Program-made: the position numbers and the translations under genes | Notes under the pieces: model-generated | What the model was told of the DNA's origin: nothing | Database searches by the model: none | The model's input: the letters and a program-made list of their open reading frames with translations, nothing else | Part shown: positions 14,971 to 22,733 of the stretch, in pieces | Layout of the letters: each line of letters opens with the position of its first letter | Position numbering within the stretch: position 1 is the first letter of the stretch | NCBI GenBank assembly: GCA_023245515.1 | Contig: JAHFKE010000010.1 | Coordinates: 1 to 23,602 of the forward strand | Reading direction: 5' to 3' | Source: Candidatus Levyibacteriota bacterium | GTDB lineage: Bacteria; Patescibacteriota; Microgenomatia; Levybacterales; UBA12049 | DNA length: 23,602 nucleotides

Positions 14971-15673
14971 TTAGCTTTTGATGTATGCCCAGTGCCAAGG
15001 CTCGTACATTGTGCCAAGCTTATATCACGAGGGTTTGTTAAATGGAAATTGAATTTGTTTGCGTTTTCAGTCAACCATTTATATTCGATAGTTTTTTCAA
15101 AATCTTCCGGATATTTTTCAGATGGACTACCTTCTGTAGTTATAAAATCAATTGCTTGTCTCTCTGGGAAGCCATGCTCGCTATATCCTGGGAGGCTGCT
15201 CGCTTGAGTGTCTTTGTAAAATCAAATTTATATTCCCTTAAGTACCACAGAAAAACAAATGCTTGGTAGGCAGATGATCTATATCCTGATAGTACTAACA
15301 ATTTCTTTTTGGTCTCGTTATTGAGAGATTGGTTGAGCTTTTCATAAGCAGAGAATGTTTCTTGCGGAAGAAATTGAGCATCGACTATCTTTATTTCGTC
15401 TTTCACTTTATATTGTTGGTTTAGTATCTCGACGAGATTATTTGGCACATCTTTAATACCGTAGAATTGTCCGTTAAAACCAAGTTTATGCGGGTCAACT
15501 TTGAGGATTCGATCTATTAAATCTTGTTCATTTTTATCTAATAATTTAAAGAGTCCATCAAAGCTGATTACTCTAAATTCTTTTTTATTTTTTTCTTGTT
15601 CTAGTTTTATAAATATGGAATCTATGTAAATTTTTTCTTGAGGAGATATTAAAAATTTTGAAACACGAGACAT
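14971..15673 (-). pseudogene. VanY-type D-Ala-D-Ala carboxypeptidase (M15B) with two frameshifts
   Basis: The first 156 codons (15673 down to about 15206) are open and end in the family segment KKLLVLSGYRSSAYQAFVFL. Then the frame leaves the protein: the expected active site SSLPGYSEHGFPERQAIDF is read only after a shift at about 15204-15206. A second shift at about 15016-15017 is needed to reach GTMYEPWHWAYIKS, which ends at TAA 14971-14973. Each is repaired by adding one base. The zinc ligands (His of SEHG, Asp of AIDF, His of PWHW) therefore all survive, split over three frames. Intact members trim the peptidoglycan stem peptide outside the membrane, but no N-terminal signal helix is visible here. 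It is either a recent pseudogene or a pair of sequencing errors. TATACT lies 6 nt before the ATG. Confidence 0.85.
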
Positions 15674-15679
15674 AACTGA

Positions 15680-15685
15680 AGTATA
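15680..15685 (-). promoter_or_regulatory. -10 element of the carboxypeptidase gene (leaderless)
   Basis: Minus-strand TATACT, then 6 nt (TCAGTT) and the ATG at 15673. The promoter is still intact although the gene is frameshifted. Confidence 0.6.
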
Positions 15686-15852
15686 ACAAATCTATGACCT
15701 AAATGTTTCTTTTGACCCTCATAGTTTTAGCGAAGTGGGTTGTATGCGCCCTAGTCCCTGAGTTTATGAATGGGAGAGTTAACTTCGGATCATACGCAAT
15801 ATATAGTTCTAAAGCACATAATATGCACTCACCGTTTATAGCTCTCATCGGT

Positions 15853-15901
15853 TGTCATTCTGAGCGGATCCCGATTTAGTCGGGAGTAGTCGAAGAATCC
15901 C
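15853..15901. repeat. Dispersed intergenic repeat-like element with hairpin
   Basis: The sequence runs TTGTCATTCTGAGCGGA, then the hairpin TCCCGA-TTTAG-TCGGGA (15869-15885), then GTAGTCGAAGAATCCC. From memory, the frame TGTCATTCTGAGCG...CGAAGAATC is a motif that recurs in intergenic DNA of many bacteria. The rest of the 288-nt gap (15674-15961) shows no gene. Confidence 0.5.
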
Positions 15902-15956
15902 ATACCACTGGGAAGAAATCACAAAATATTCTTTCAAACAAGCTTGGTCTTTAGTG

Positions 15957-15970
15957 GCATTTTATAATGC
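15957..15970 (-). other. Small hairpin over the stop codon of the giant gene
   Basis: GCATT-ATAA-AATGC on the minus strand covers the TAA stop. No U tract follows, so it is at most a weak terminator. Confidence 0.25.
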
Positions 15971-18900
15971 AGGGGCTGCGGGTGCTTCAACTGCAGGAGC
16001 AGGTTCCGCGGGTTTACTTTCCACTGGTGTTGCAGGAGTTTCTTGTTTTGCGGGTTCGGGTGCTGTGACGGTTACCTGTACTTCTGTTTGGACAGTAACG
16101 ATTACTGCCGGTATTTGTTCAACTGGGACTTCTTGTTTAATGTGCTCTATTTCTTCCTGAACAGATTGTGGCAACGTTTGCTCAACTGCTGATGGCTGTC
16201 CTGGCGGTGTTGAGAAAATTTCTTCTTGCACCTGAGCGATAGTTATTTCCAGCTTCGCTTGCTCTTGAACTGCTTCTTGTTGGATAGTTTGTATTTTCTG
16301 TTCAACAGCTTGCTGAAACGCTTGTCCGCCAACTTGTTCGACAATGTGCGCGATAATGGAATCTTCAGTAATCTGAGCGACATACGTTTGGAACGTCTCT
16401 GGATCTGTTACGTGGTTGAGTAAATGATCTTGGATAAGAGTAACCTCCATTTTAATCACGTTATCAATTTTTACTTGTTCAGTCAGTGGCAGTTTTGCCT
16501 TAAGCTCAATAAGTTGCACTAGGGTTTCAGGACTTGTATTGAGGGTTTCTGCCGCAAGTTGTGTAATGTTGGCCTGCCCTGAGTTTGCCGAATGGGTCTC
16601 AACAGATCCAGACGTTTCGCCGGATGATGAAGTCTGTGCTGAAGCAGTAACGTAAAAGTTAGGATTGGAAACATTTTCGACAAAGGTATCAATGATCTTT
16701 GTTTCTTCCTGCTTGGCAACTTCTATTACTTGTGGTTGCACTTCAGGAGACGCGCTCAGGATATTTATGATTTCTTGAGCCACTTGGATATCAACAATAT
16801 CGGGTGTTTTGCTAAGCGTAGGATTATCAAAAAAATCAGCGTTCTTTAATGCTTCTGGATTATCTTTATACGCCTCAACAATATTTTGCTCAATGTTTGC
16901 TTTGATATCTTCTAATTGCTGCACAATAGGAAGCACTTCTACAACACCCGCATCTTGCGTGGGAGCAACTTCTGAAGCAATCTCTATGATTGCTTTGAGG
17001 TCTTGCGGTTCACTTCCTATCACTTGATCGGCAAATTCCTCCCGAGTAGTTGCATCAGGTAACTCCGAGATTCTTTCTTTCAAGTTTTGCGTGGCTATCT
17101 CTTTTAACGTCTCAGTTAAAAGAATTATTTGTGGACTGGTAAAGTTATCTTTGAGTATTTCGGCTGCCTCAACTTGTCGTACAGGATTACCAGTTGCTTG
17201 CTCTGCATATGAAACAAGCTCTTGTTCTCTTTGCTCAGGGGACTGTGCCAGGAGTGTTTGTTCAAGATTTGCCGCAATCGTTTTCTCCGAGGCTTGCAAA
17301 ATTTCCTGTGCTGATTCAGGTTGCGTTCTGGCAATTTCATTGAGGAGTTCAACTGCCTTTATCTCAGCTGCTACAGTAGCTGTGGATGTTTCTGTATTTT
17401 GCATTACTACTTTTTCAAGCTCATCGGTAAGTTGTTTGACATTGTTATTAGTAACCGCGAGAAGGGCATCTACACCATCTTTGAGAATATCTTGCCTGAT
17501 TTCCTCAACGGCAACATATTGCTCTCCATGAATCGTATTCTCAATAGCTGAGATAATTGTTTCGCGCACGATGCCACCAGTAATGACTTCGCTGACTAAG
17601 TTTTCGACTTTAGCAGGCTCTGTTTGACTAAGAGGTTGTAATTGATCAGCATGCTGTTTAAGTTTTTCAAAATCCTCCTTTACAGAATCGAACGTATCTA
17701 TCACTGTCTCAATAGTTGACGTACTTTGATTTTCTTCGAGTAAAGCTGCTGCTTCGAGTGTTTTCTCATTATCTTGCTTAATAAGTTCCTGCGCGCGATC
17801 GACAGGATCTGTTTTTAGAATAAGTGTAACTGTGCGTACCGCTTCGACGATCGGATACAGAGGATTATCAGGAAGAATTGTTGGAACAGAAACTCCCATA
17901 TTTTTTGCCTCAGTAGTAAGATCCAATTTTGTCTCGACTGTTTGCTCTTTTTGGTCGAGTTGTGTTTTGGCAGCGGCAACGATAGCAGCCTGCACATCAC
18001 TAGGAAGTATTGCCACCTCAGTAAGCTGTACACCAGCTGGGGTTTCTAGTTTTGGAACTGTGTTATCAGGCAATGATTCTTTGACTGTTTGAATGTCTTT
18101 TTGCACTTGCTCGGGTAGTTGTTGCTCCTCATCAGAGAGGGTATTATCCGGAGTAGTAAATATCTTCTGCGTTATTTGCTGCATGGTTTCATAAAGTTTT
18201 TGTTCGTTTTTCTTTGCTTGCTCATCAAGAATTTCTTTCTTCTTATCAAGAGCAGTAAAAAGATTTTGGTTATTGTATCGCTGTAAGACTTGCTTGATCT
18301 GGGGATTTATTGTGATGAAATGATGATAACGATCAAAGATTTCGGGATCCTGTACGTCTTCCAATAAATGGTGTGTTACAAGAGCAACATTTGCTTTCTC
18401 GGCAAGGATGATTTTCGATTTATCTTTTTCCGGTAGTTCGTTTTTGATCCCTTCCAGAAGCAGGAACGACTGAGGAGATGACAAGAGAGATCGTACGTCT
18501 GCATGTTGTGAGACAGGATTATAGCCATGTCTTAAGGGAGTGGCAAAATCTTTTTTGGAGATATTGTTGACAAATCCCTGCATGGTCTTCTGCTTGATGC
18601 CTCTTATTGTCTGTTTAATCTCAGGAGCGACCTCAGAAGCATTACCGAGAATTTTTTCTATTCTGGTGACAAGGACAACATCTAGAAGGTCAGGATTGTC
18701 AGCCTGAGTAAAGGCAGCAGATAAAACATTTTTATCTTTACCAAAGATGTTAATAGCGCTTTGTTGTCCTCTTTGGGAAAGTTGGCTGATCATTTTCTTT
18801 TTCGATTCATCAGTGCCTGCTTCTATATCAAGCTGGGCAAGGATAAGGGTTTTTATGTCTTCTGGGTCTGTGAGTACTTTAGCATTAAATTTATCCTCAA

Positions 18901-20224
18901 GTTCAGGCGTCGTTAACTCAAACAGTCTTTTCTCAAGCTTTTTGAGCGCAAGCTCTTTTAATCCCTCTGTCTGTAAAATCATTTCTCGATCTGTTAAGAA
19001 ATGCTGCATCTGATTGAAAGATCGAATCTGGTTTAGAGGATTGCCATGAGAGAGATTTATATAGTCCTGCATTTTTCTGTTCCTGACATCATGAGGAAGC
19101 GTTAGCATCCGTTTTTCAAATTGAAGGGCTAGCTGCTTCTGAAGTCCTGCCAATTTTTGTTTGGCCTCAGGCTTGAGACCACTTCCAATGTCTGTCAAAA
19201 CTTCAATGGCTTTTAACTCGGCGAAATCTTTTCCGACTTGTTTGGCCAATTCTTTGATAGCTACATTGTGTGTGACATCCAGATTTGGAGCGGCATTGAG
19301 TGAGGCCTGGGCTCCACTAACAAGAAATGTTACCCGCGCGTCTTCAACCTGCAAATATGCTTCAATCGGAAGTGTATCTTCTATCTTTTGCAAGATGAGC
19401 TGCAATTTATTATATTGGGCAATTTGCTGGCCAAGAATTTCACGGTCTTTTTGAATACTCGGGTCAGTCATTAGTTTTCCTGTTTCCTGACCAATAGTTT
19501 TTATAATGCTCACTGCTTCAGTAACTGCCTTATCTGACCCGCCTGCAACGCGTTGCGTAGCATTGCGGGCAGGTCTATCTTTTTCCAGCAAATTCTGCAC
19601 TCTTACAATGAGCCGATTTATTCGGTTTAGCTCTATTCTTGCTTTGATGGCAGGGTCTTTCGTAAAAGTTTCCTGGAGTGTTTCTGTAATGAGCTGTACA
19701 ATACCAAGATTTCCTTGAGTAGTTTTTTGTGTTGCTAAGGAGTTTCCACTTGATTGTTCTGAGGTTACCGTATTTTGAACTCCTTGTCCCGATGCGTTGT
19801 CTGATGTGGTGAAAGCTATAGTGTTTGGTAGAAGGGCAGTAACCTGTTGCTCCTGGATTTGTTCCCTTGCTAGCTCTTCGATCGCTTTTTGTGTGCTTTG
19901 GGATAAGGTCTGATTGGACTCTGAAATTGTCTTGGGTTTATTAAATTTCCAAATCAATTCATGCATCGGAGCCTGCGCGAATGAGGTTCCGACAAAAAAG
20001 AGAAGAAATAAAATTATGAGGAAGTAAAGGGGACGAAATTTTCGATGCTTATGGTTGCCCAGAAAGGCCTTCTCTTTCTTATGATGCTCCTCGTGCTCTT
20101 TTTTATTGAATTTGAGCAAAAAGCGCTCAATACTTCTTTTAATTTTTTTCACAAAGCAAAATTTTCTGCCTGAATATATAGTTACAATTCTGTAGACAAA
20201 ATGCAAGAGTACAAAAACACGCAT
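15962..20224 (-). CDS. Giant exported protein with duplicated DUF5667-like units
   Basis: A 1420-residue protein. A basic, His/Lys-rich N-terminus is followed by a hydrophobic helix (about 66-80) and TSFAQA|P, a plausible signal-peptidase site. The remainder is helical, Glu/Gln-rich, and outside the membrane. It contains two copies of one unit about 630 residues apart. Unit 1 (about 170-720) starts with a DUF5667-like segment (ETFTKDPAIKARIELNRINR). Unit 2 (about 780-1370) starts with a clearer one (LPDNPLYPIVEAVRTVTLIL). Matching blocks include ILQTEGLKELALKKLEKR with ILLTETLKEIATQNLKER, HLLEDVQDPEIFDRY with HLLNHVTDPETFQTY, and QKIFTTP with EEIFSTP. A Pro/Ala/Glu tail ends it. The start may be ATG 20224 or GTG 20152. 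A surface or cell-wall-spanning role is inferred; there is no catalytic motif. Confidence 0.85.
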   Translation of the reverse strand: MRVFVLLHFVYRIVTIYSGRKFCFVKKIKRSIERFLLKFNKKEHEEHHKKEKAFLGNHKHRKFRPLYFLIILFLLFFVGTSFAQAPMHELIWKFNKPKTISESNQTLSQSTQKAIEELAREQIQEQQVTALLPNTIAFTTSDNASGQGVQNTVTSEQSSGNSLATQKTTQGNLGIVQLITETLQETFTKDPAIKARIELNRINRLIVRVQNLLEKDRPARNATQRVAGGSDKAVTEAVSIIKTIGQETGKLMTDPSIQKDREILGQQIAQYNKLQLILQKIEDTLPIEAYLQVEDARVTFLVSGAQASLNAAPNLDVTHNVAIKELAKQVGKDFAELKAIEVLTDIGSGLKPEAKQKLAGLQKQLALQFEKRMLTLPHDVRNRKMQDYINLSHGNPLNQIRSFNQMQHFLTDREMILQTEGLKELALKKLEKRLFELTTPELEDKFNAKVLTDPEDIKTLILAQLDIEAGTDESKKKMISQLSQRGQQSAINIFGKDKNVLSAAFTQADNPDLLDVVLVTRIEKILGNASEVAPEIKQTIRGIKQKTMQGFVNNISKKDFATPLRHGYNPVSQHADVRSLLSSPQSFLLLEGIKNELPEKDKSKIILAEKANVALVTHHLLEDVQDPEIFDRYHHFITINPQIKQVLQRYNNQNLFTALDKKKEILDEQAKKNEQKLYETMQQITQKIFTTPDNTLSDEEQQLPEQVQKDIQTVKESLPDNTVPKLETPAGVQLTEVAILPSDVQAAIVAAAKTQLDQKEQTVETKLDLTTEAKNMGVSVPTILPDNPLYPIVEAVRTVTLILKTDPVDRAQELIKQDNEKTLEAAALLEENQSTSTIETVIDTFDSVKEDFEKLKQHADQLQPLSQTEPAKVENLVSEVITGGIVRETIISAIENTIHGEQYVAVEEIRQDILKDGVDALLAVTNNNVKQLTDELEKVVMQNTETSTATVAAEIKAVELLNEIARTQPESAQEILQASEKTIAANLEQTLLAQSPEQREQELVSYAEQATGNPVRQVEAAEILKDNFTSPQIILLTETLKEIATQNLKERISELPDATTREEFADQVIGSEPQDLKAIIEIASEVAPTQDAGVVEVLPIVQQLEDIKANIEQNIVEAYKDNPEALKNADFFDNPTLSKTPDIVDIQVAQEIINILSASPEVQPQVIEVAKQEETKIIDTFVENVSNPNFYVTASAQTSSSGETSGSVETHSANSGQANITQLAAETLNTSPETLVQLIELKAKLPLTEQVKIDNVIKMEVTLIQDHLLNHVTDPETFQTYVAQITEDSIIAHIVEQVGGQAFQQAVEQKIQTIQQEAVQEQAKLEITIAQVQEEIFSTPPGQPSAVEQTLPQSVQEEIEHIKQEVPVEQIPAVIVTVQTEVQVTVTAPEPAKQETPATPVESKPAEPAPAVEAPAAPAL

Positions 20225-20248
20225 TTATATTAAAAATACCAATTGTTA

Positions 20249-20277
20249 AATAAATATTGATGCGGTAACGTTGTCAA
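20249..20277 (-). promoter_or_regulatory. Probable promoter of the giant surface protein gene
   Basis: Minus-strand TTGACA (20272-20277), a 17-nt spacer and TTTATT (20249-20254, 4 of 6 matches). Initiation near 20241 would give a leader of about 17 nt to the ATG at 20224. Confidence 0.45.
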
Positions 20278-20284
20278 AATGGAG

Positions 20285-20449
20285 CTAGCTGTTTAAATAG
20301 TTCAGAAAACCAAGCACTTCCTGATAGGTGATATTTTTAAAATCAAGATTCGCTTCAATAACAATAAGCTTATCGGTGCTATTTATTACATATACAAACC
20401 ACATAAGCGTTACTAGAAAGTGCTTGTAAAGCTTTGCAAGTGCTTGCAC
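20285..20449 (-). CDS. Possible 54-aa ORF or C-terminal gene remnant
   Basis: Between tRNA-Glu and the giant gene, the minus strand holds an open frame from GTG 20449 (or ATG 20404) to TAG 20285-20287. Its sequence looks protein-like in the second half: MWFVYVINSTDKLIVIEAN, then a short helix and the end LGFLNYLNS. I recognise no family. It has no clear promoter or ribosome site, and its GTG lies in a GCACTGAGCTTGC motif that resembles common intergenic repeats. It may therefore be the tail of a decayed gene, not a live one. Confidence 0.3.
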   Translation of the reverse strand: MQALAKLYKHFLVTLMWFVYVINSTDKLIVIEANLDFKNITYQEVLGFLNYLNS

Positions 20450-20463
20450 TGAGCTTGCTGAAG

Positions 20464-20536
20464 TGACCCCACGGGAATTCGAATCCCGGTCTGCAGAATG
20501 AGAATCTGCCGTCCTAGGCCTCTAGACGATGGGGCC
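20464..20536 (-). tRNA. tRNA-Glu (anticodon CUC)
   Basis: A complete 73-nt cloverleaf on the minus strand. The acceptor stem is GGCCCCA/TGGGGTC with discriminator A. The D arm (TCGTCTAGAGGCCTAGGAC) is nearly identical to bacterial tRNA-Glu. The anticodon stem is GCAGA/TCTGC around loop TTCTCAT, giving CUC, which reads GAG. The T arm is CGGGA-TTCGAAT-TCCCG. CCA is not encoded, so it must be added by a nucleotidyltransferase. Confidence 0.95.
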
Positions 20537-20690
20537 ATTAATTCATTCCATCAGCTTTTTGAGATGATAGGAGGATTTAATATAGTTATTTTATCTTATT
20601 TAGGCTCAGAAGGCAATTCAAATACCTCAAAGAGCACTTTCCCTTTCGTGATGGGGCATTTGGTCTATGGGTTCAGAAATAATATTTTGC

Positions 20691-20696
20691 TATAAT
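20691..20696 (+). promoter_or_regulatory. -10 element deciding the start of the Nudix gene
   Basis: TATAAT, then exactly 6 nt (CATCCC) and the ATG at 20703. The in-frame ATG at 20667 lies upstream of the -10 box and is ruled out. The 20537-20690 stretch between the tRNA and this box shows no gene. Confidence 0.65.
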
Positions 20697-20702
20697 CATC
20701 CC

Positions 20703-21149
20703 ATGACGACAAAAGATAGACCAAGAGTGGGAATTGGCATTATCGTGGAAAACTCCGAAGGAAAGATACTTATTGGGAAAAGGAAAGGAAGTCATGCACC
20801 ATTTTATTCTATTCCAGGAGGCAATTTGGAAATTGGTGAAACGTTTGAAAAGGCGGCAACTCGAGAGATAAAAGAAGAAACAAACTTAATAATTAAAAAT
20901 CCCCAAGTTATAGCTGTTACAAATAATCTTGAGACATTCAATAAAGAACTCCTTCATTATATCTCTATCATCTTGCATACAAAAACATTTAAAGGACAAT
21001 TAAAAATCATGGAACCGGCGAAATGTGATGAGTGGATTTGGTGTAATCCCAAAGAACTCCCACAACCACATTTTGATGCCAGTCGGCTGGGTATAGAATG
21101 TTATCTAAAAAATAAAGTCTACGTAGGGATTACTGATTCTAGTATTTAG
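20703..21149 (+). CDS. Nudix hydrolase (MutT/NUDT15-like)
   Basis: A 148-residue cytoplasmic Nudix protein. The first strand GIGIIVENSEGKILIGKRKG and the PGG turn lead into the Nudix box G40-x5-E46-x7-R54-E55-I-x-E58-E59-x-N61-L. All metal-binding glutamates are present, but the usual glycine near the end of the box is Asn61. The C-terminal MEPAKCDEWIWCNPKELP resembles the MutT/NUDT15 type, which cleans oxidised or non-standard nucleoside triphosphates. The true substrate cannot be read from sequence. The gene's 3' end runs into the tail of dispersed repeat A. Confidence 0.88.
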   Translation: MTTKDRPRVGIGIIVENSEGKILIGKRKGSHAPFYSIPGGNLEIGETFEKAATREIKEETNLIIKNPQVIAVTNNLETFNKELLHYISIILHTKTFKGQLKIMEPAKCDEWIWCNPKELPQPHFDASRLGIECYLKNKVYVGITDSSI

Positions 21150-21323
21150 TAGTAATAATAGACAAAGGAAAGGTAATCTCAGGCTGAAGAAGATAATTCC
21201 ACTGCTCTAGCGAGGTGCGAATACTCAAGAGTACGATTTTATCTAAAATTAAATCAGGGATAAATCGCTTGGTTCTCCTCCTTCGCTAAAGCTACGGACG
21301 GACACGGCAATGCAAAAATATTT
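21139..21323 (-). repeat. Dispersed repeat, copy A (with degenerate coding tail)
   Basis: The core 21225-21323 is 97/99 identical to copy B (22502-22600). Both hold CTCCTTCGCTAAAGCTA and GACACGGCAATGCAAAAATA. The adjoining 21139-21224 matches the tail of copy C as protein: on the minus strand IRTSLEQWNYLLQPEIT ends at TAG 21139-21141, against VRASLEQWKSIITPEAT in copy C. To the right, A lacks about 35 bp present in B and C, with a G9 run (21324-21332) at the join. It overlaps the last codons of the Nudix gene. The rest of this 215-nt intergenic gap shows nothing else. Confidence 0.75.
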
Positions 21324-21364
21324 GGGGGGGGGTCACTTTATCGAAGAAGGACTCGAGAGTGAAA

Positions 21365-22369
21365 CTAACTTTCGTTTGAGGAACTAATACTTTCCAAATC
21401 GAGCAGTCTGATTTGATCACCATGAATAAACCTGACTTTTAACGGCATGTTAGGGAACTGTAAGATTTCTCCGATTTGCCAACCAAGCCTTCTTTCGCCG
21501 TCCAATACCTCAAGTGGGATATAAGTGATTTCAGAATCCGGCATATCATCCGAACGAATCCATCTTTCATGCAAGACTGGCATATCAGTAGCAGAAGCTG
21601 CTGTGTATTCTATCTCAGTTGATCCCATTCTGTCTCTTTTAGAATCTATTTTTAAAGAGTCTACAGACTTCTTCCATTTCTCATACTCTTCATCAGTCAT
21701 CAAACGGCTGGGAGAAAGAACCATCTTATCGATTGGCAGAATCGATGCTATGGAATCCGGAAACTCAACGAGTTGGAGAAGCGCCATGTAATTGCTGTAT
21801 GCGGCTTCCAGAGTGAGATCATCATACGCGTCGTCTCCATTTCCAGTAAGCGCTTCATAAATCTTAGTCATAGTTTCATCAGAAAACTCATCTTTATGTT
21901 TTTCTGCTTTAAAATCAGAAGTCATTTGTTCAAAATCGATTTCTGGATATGCATTACGCTGTCCAGTATGCAAGGACAATGCGAGGGTTTTCCACTGATT
22001 ATTTGCTAACTTAAGAGGTGTAGACTTGAATACTATACCATTTGATGGTCTTAGGTTTTGATGATAGAGATCAATTGTTATTTCCCTGAGAGGATTGGAA
22101 TAGGCCTGAACAAATTCTCTGGCTGGTCCAGTAAAAAGCAGTCTGTCATCTCCGGAAAGCGGAGCAAGATTGACCGTAGCTGAGGGAGGCAAAATAAATA
22201 ATTCAGGTTGTCTTTGGGCTAAAGCAACTTCAGACCCTACAAGTCTATTAAGATGTTCTTGTATGACAGCCCCTTCCCCAGTCAAAAATTCCCTACTAAC
22301 GGCTTTCTGAAGAAAATTCTGCCTTGCAGATTCTACCTGTCCTTTCTCAGGTCTTTCATGTTTGCTCAT
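21365..22369 (-). CDS. Orphan soluble protein, 334 aa, between two direct repeats
   Basis: An unrecognised, mostly soluble protein without signal peptide or TM helix. The start is placed at ATG 22369 (MSKHERPEKGQ...) because TATAAT lies 7 nt upstream. The frame is open a further 40 codons to an ATG at 22489, but that stretch spans the -10 box and a palindrome, so it is unlikely to be translated. The N-terminal ~45 residues look helical. The middle has LFILPPSATVNLAPLSGDDRLLFTGPAREFV, then the acidic GNGDDAYDDLTLEAAYSNYM. The C-terminal third (ERRLGWQIGEILQFPNMPLKVRFIHGDQIRLLDLE) looks like a small beta domain. No catalytic motif is evident. The gene is flanked by repeat copies A and B in direct orientation. 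Confidence 0.75.
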   Translation of the reverse strand: MSKHERPEKGQVESARQNFLQKAVSREFLTGEGAVIQEHLNRLVGSEVALAQRQPELFILPPSATVNLAPLSGDDRLLFTGPAREFVQAYSNPLREITIDLYHQNLRPSNGIVFKSTPLKLANNQWKTLALSLHTGQRNAYPEIDFEQMTSDFKAEKHKDEFSDETMTKIYEALTGNGDDAYDDLTLEAAYSNYMALLQLVEFPDSIASILPIDKMVLSPSRLMTDEEYEKWKKSVDSLKIDSKRDRMGSTEIEYTAASATDMPVLHERWIRSDDMPDSEITYIPLEVLDGERRLGWQIGEILQFPNMPLKVRFIHGDQIRLLDLESISSSNES

Positions 22370-22376
22370 GGAGGAT

Positions 22377-22405
22377 ATTATACTATAAGTTATTTCAAAT
22401 AACAA
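22377..22405 (-). promoter_or_regulatory. Promoter with embedded palindrome, orphan gene
   Basis: Minus-strand TTGTTA (22400-22405), a 17-nt spacer and TATAAT (22377-22382), then 7 nt to the ATG at 22369. The spacer contains the perfect 7-1-7 palindrome GTTATTT-C-AAATAAC (22389-22403), placed where a repressor dimer would bind. Confidence 0.6.
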
Positions 22406-22501
22406 GCGGCGTAGTTCACTGTCGATTCTGCTACGTTTTGTAGTAGTGAAGGAAAAAGAACTAGTTTCAGACTTATATTCACTTTTCATGAGCTTTGAAC
22501 A

Positions 22502-22640
22502 TCAAGAGTACGATTTTATCTAAAATTAAATCAGGGATAAATCGCTTGGTTCTCCTCCTTCGCTAAAGCTATGGATGGACACGGCAATGCAAAAATATTT
22601 CAAGGGTACTGCCCACTTCGTGGCGGAGCATTTGGGCCAC
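22502..22640 (-). repeat. Dispersed repeat, copy B
   Basis: Positions 22502-22600 match copy A at 97 of 99 positions, and 22545-22640 match copy C (23477-23572) at about 89 of 96 without gaps. The two overlapping similarities define the full element. B fills most of the gap between the orphan gene and the HXXEE gene; the remainder (22641-22721) shows nothing recognisable. Confidence 0.8.
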
Positions 22641-22721
22641 TCGAAGCTAAATCTCCGGAATTTTTTTCAAGTCCTCAATTTTTGAAGCTAAAACGGTTCG
22701 AATTCCCTTTGCTTCTTTTGC

Positions 22722-22727
22722 TATACT
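22722..22727 (+). promoter_or_regulatory. -10 element of the HXXEE gene (leaderless)
   Basis: TATACT, then exactly 6 nt (GAGTAT) and the ATG at 22734. Confidence 0.6.
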
Positions 22728-22733
22728 GAGTAT

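Noticed and set aside
15954..19718. Plus-strand ORFs opposite the giant gene (for example 17091-17531)
   Set aside because: They are Ser/Cys/Ala-rich shadows of the repetitive minus-strand coding sequence, without promoters or family similarity.
22370..22489. Forty-codon N-terminal extension of the orphan protein
   Set aside because: The stretch contains the gene's own -10 box and a palindrome, and the 7-nt spacing to ATG 22369 fits the window's promoter rule.
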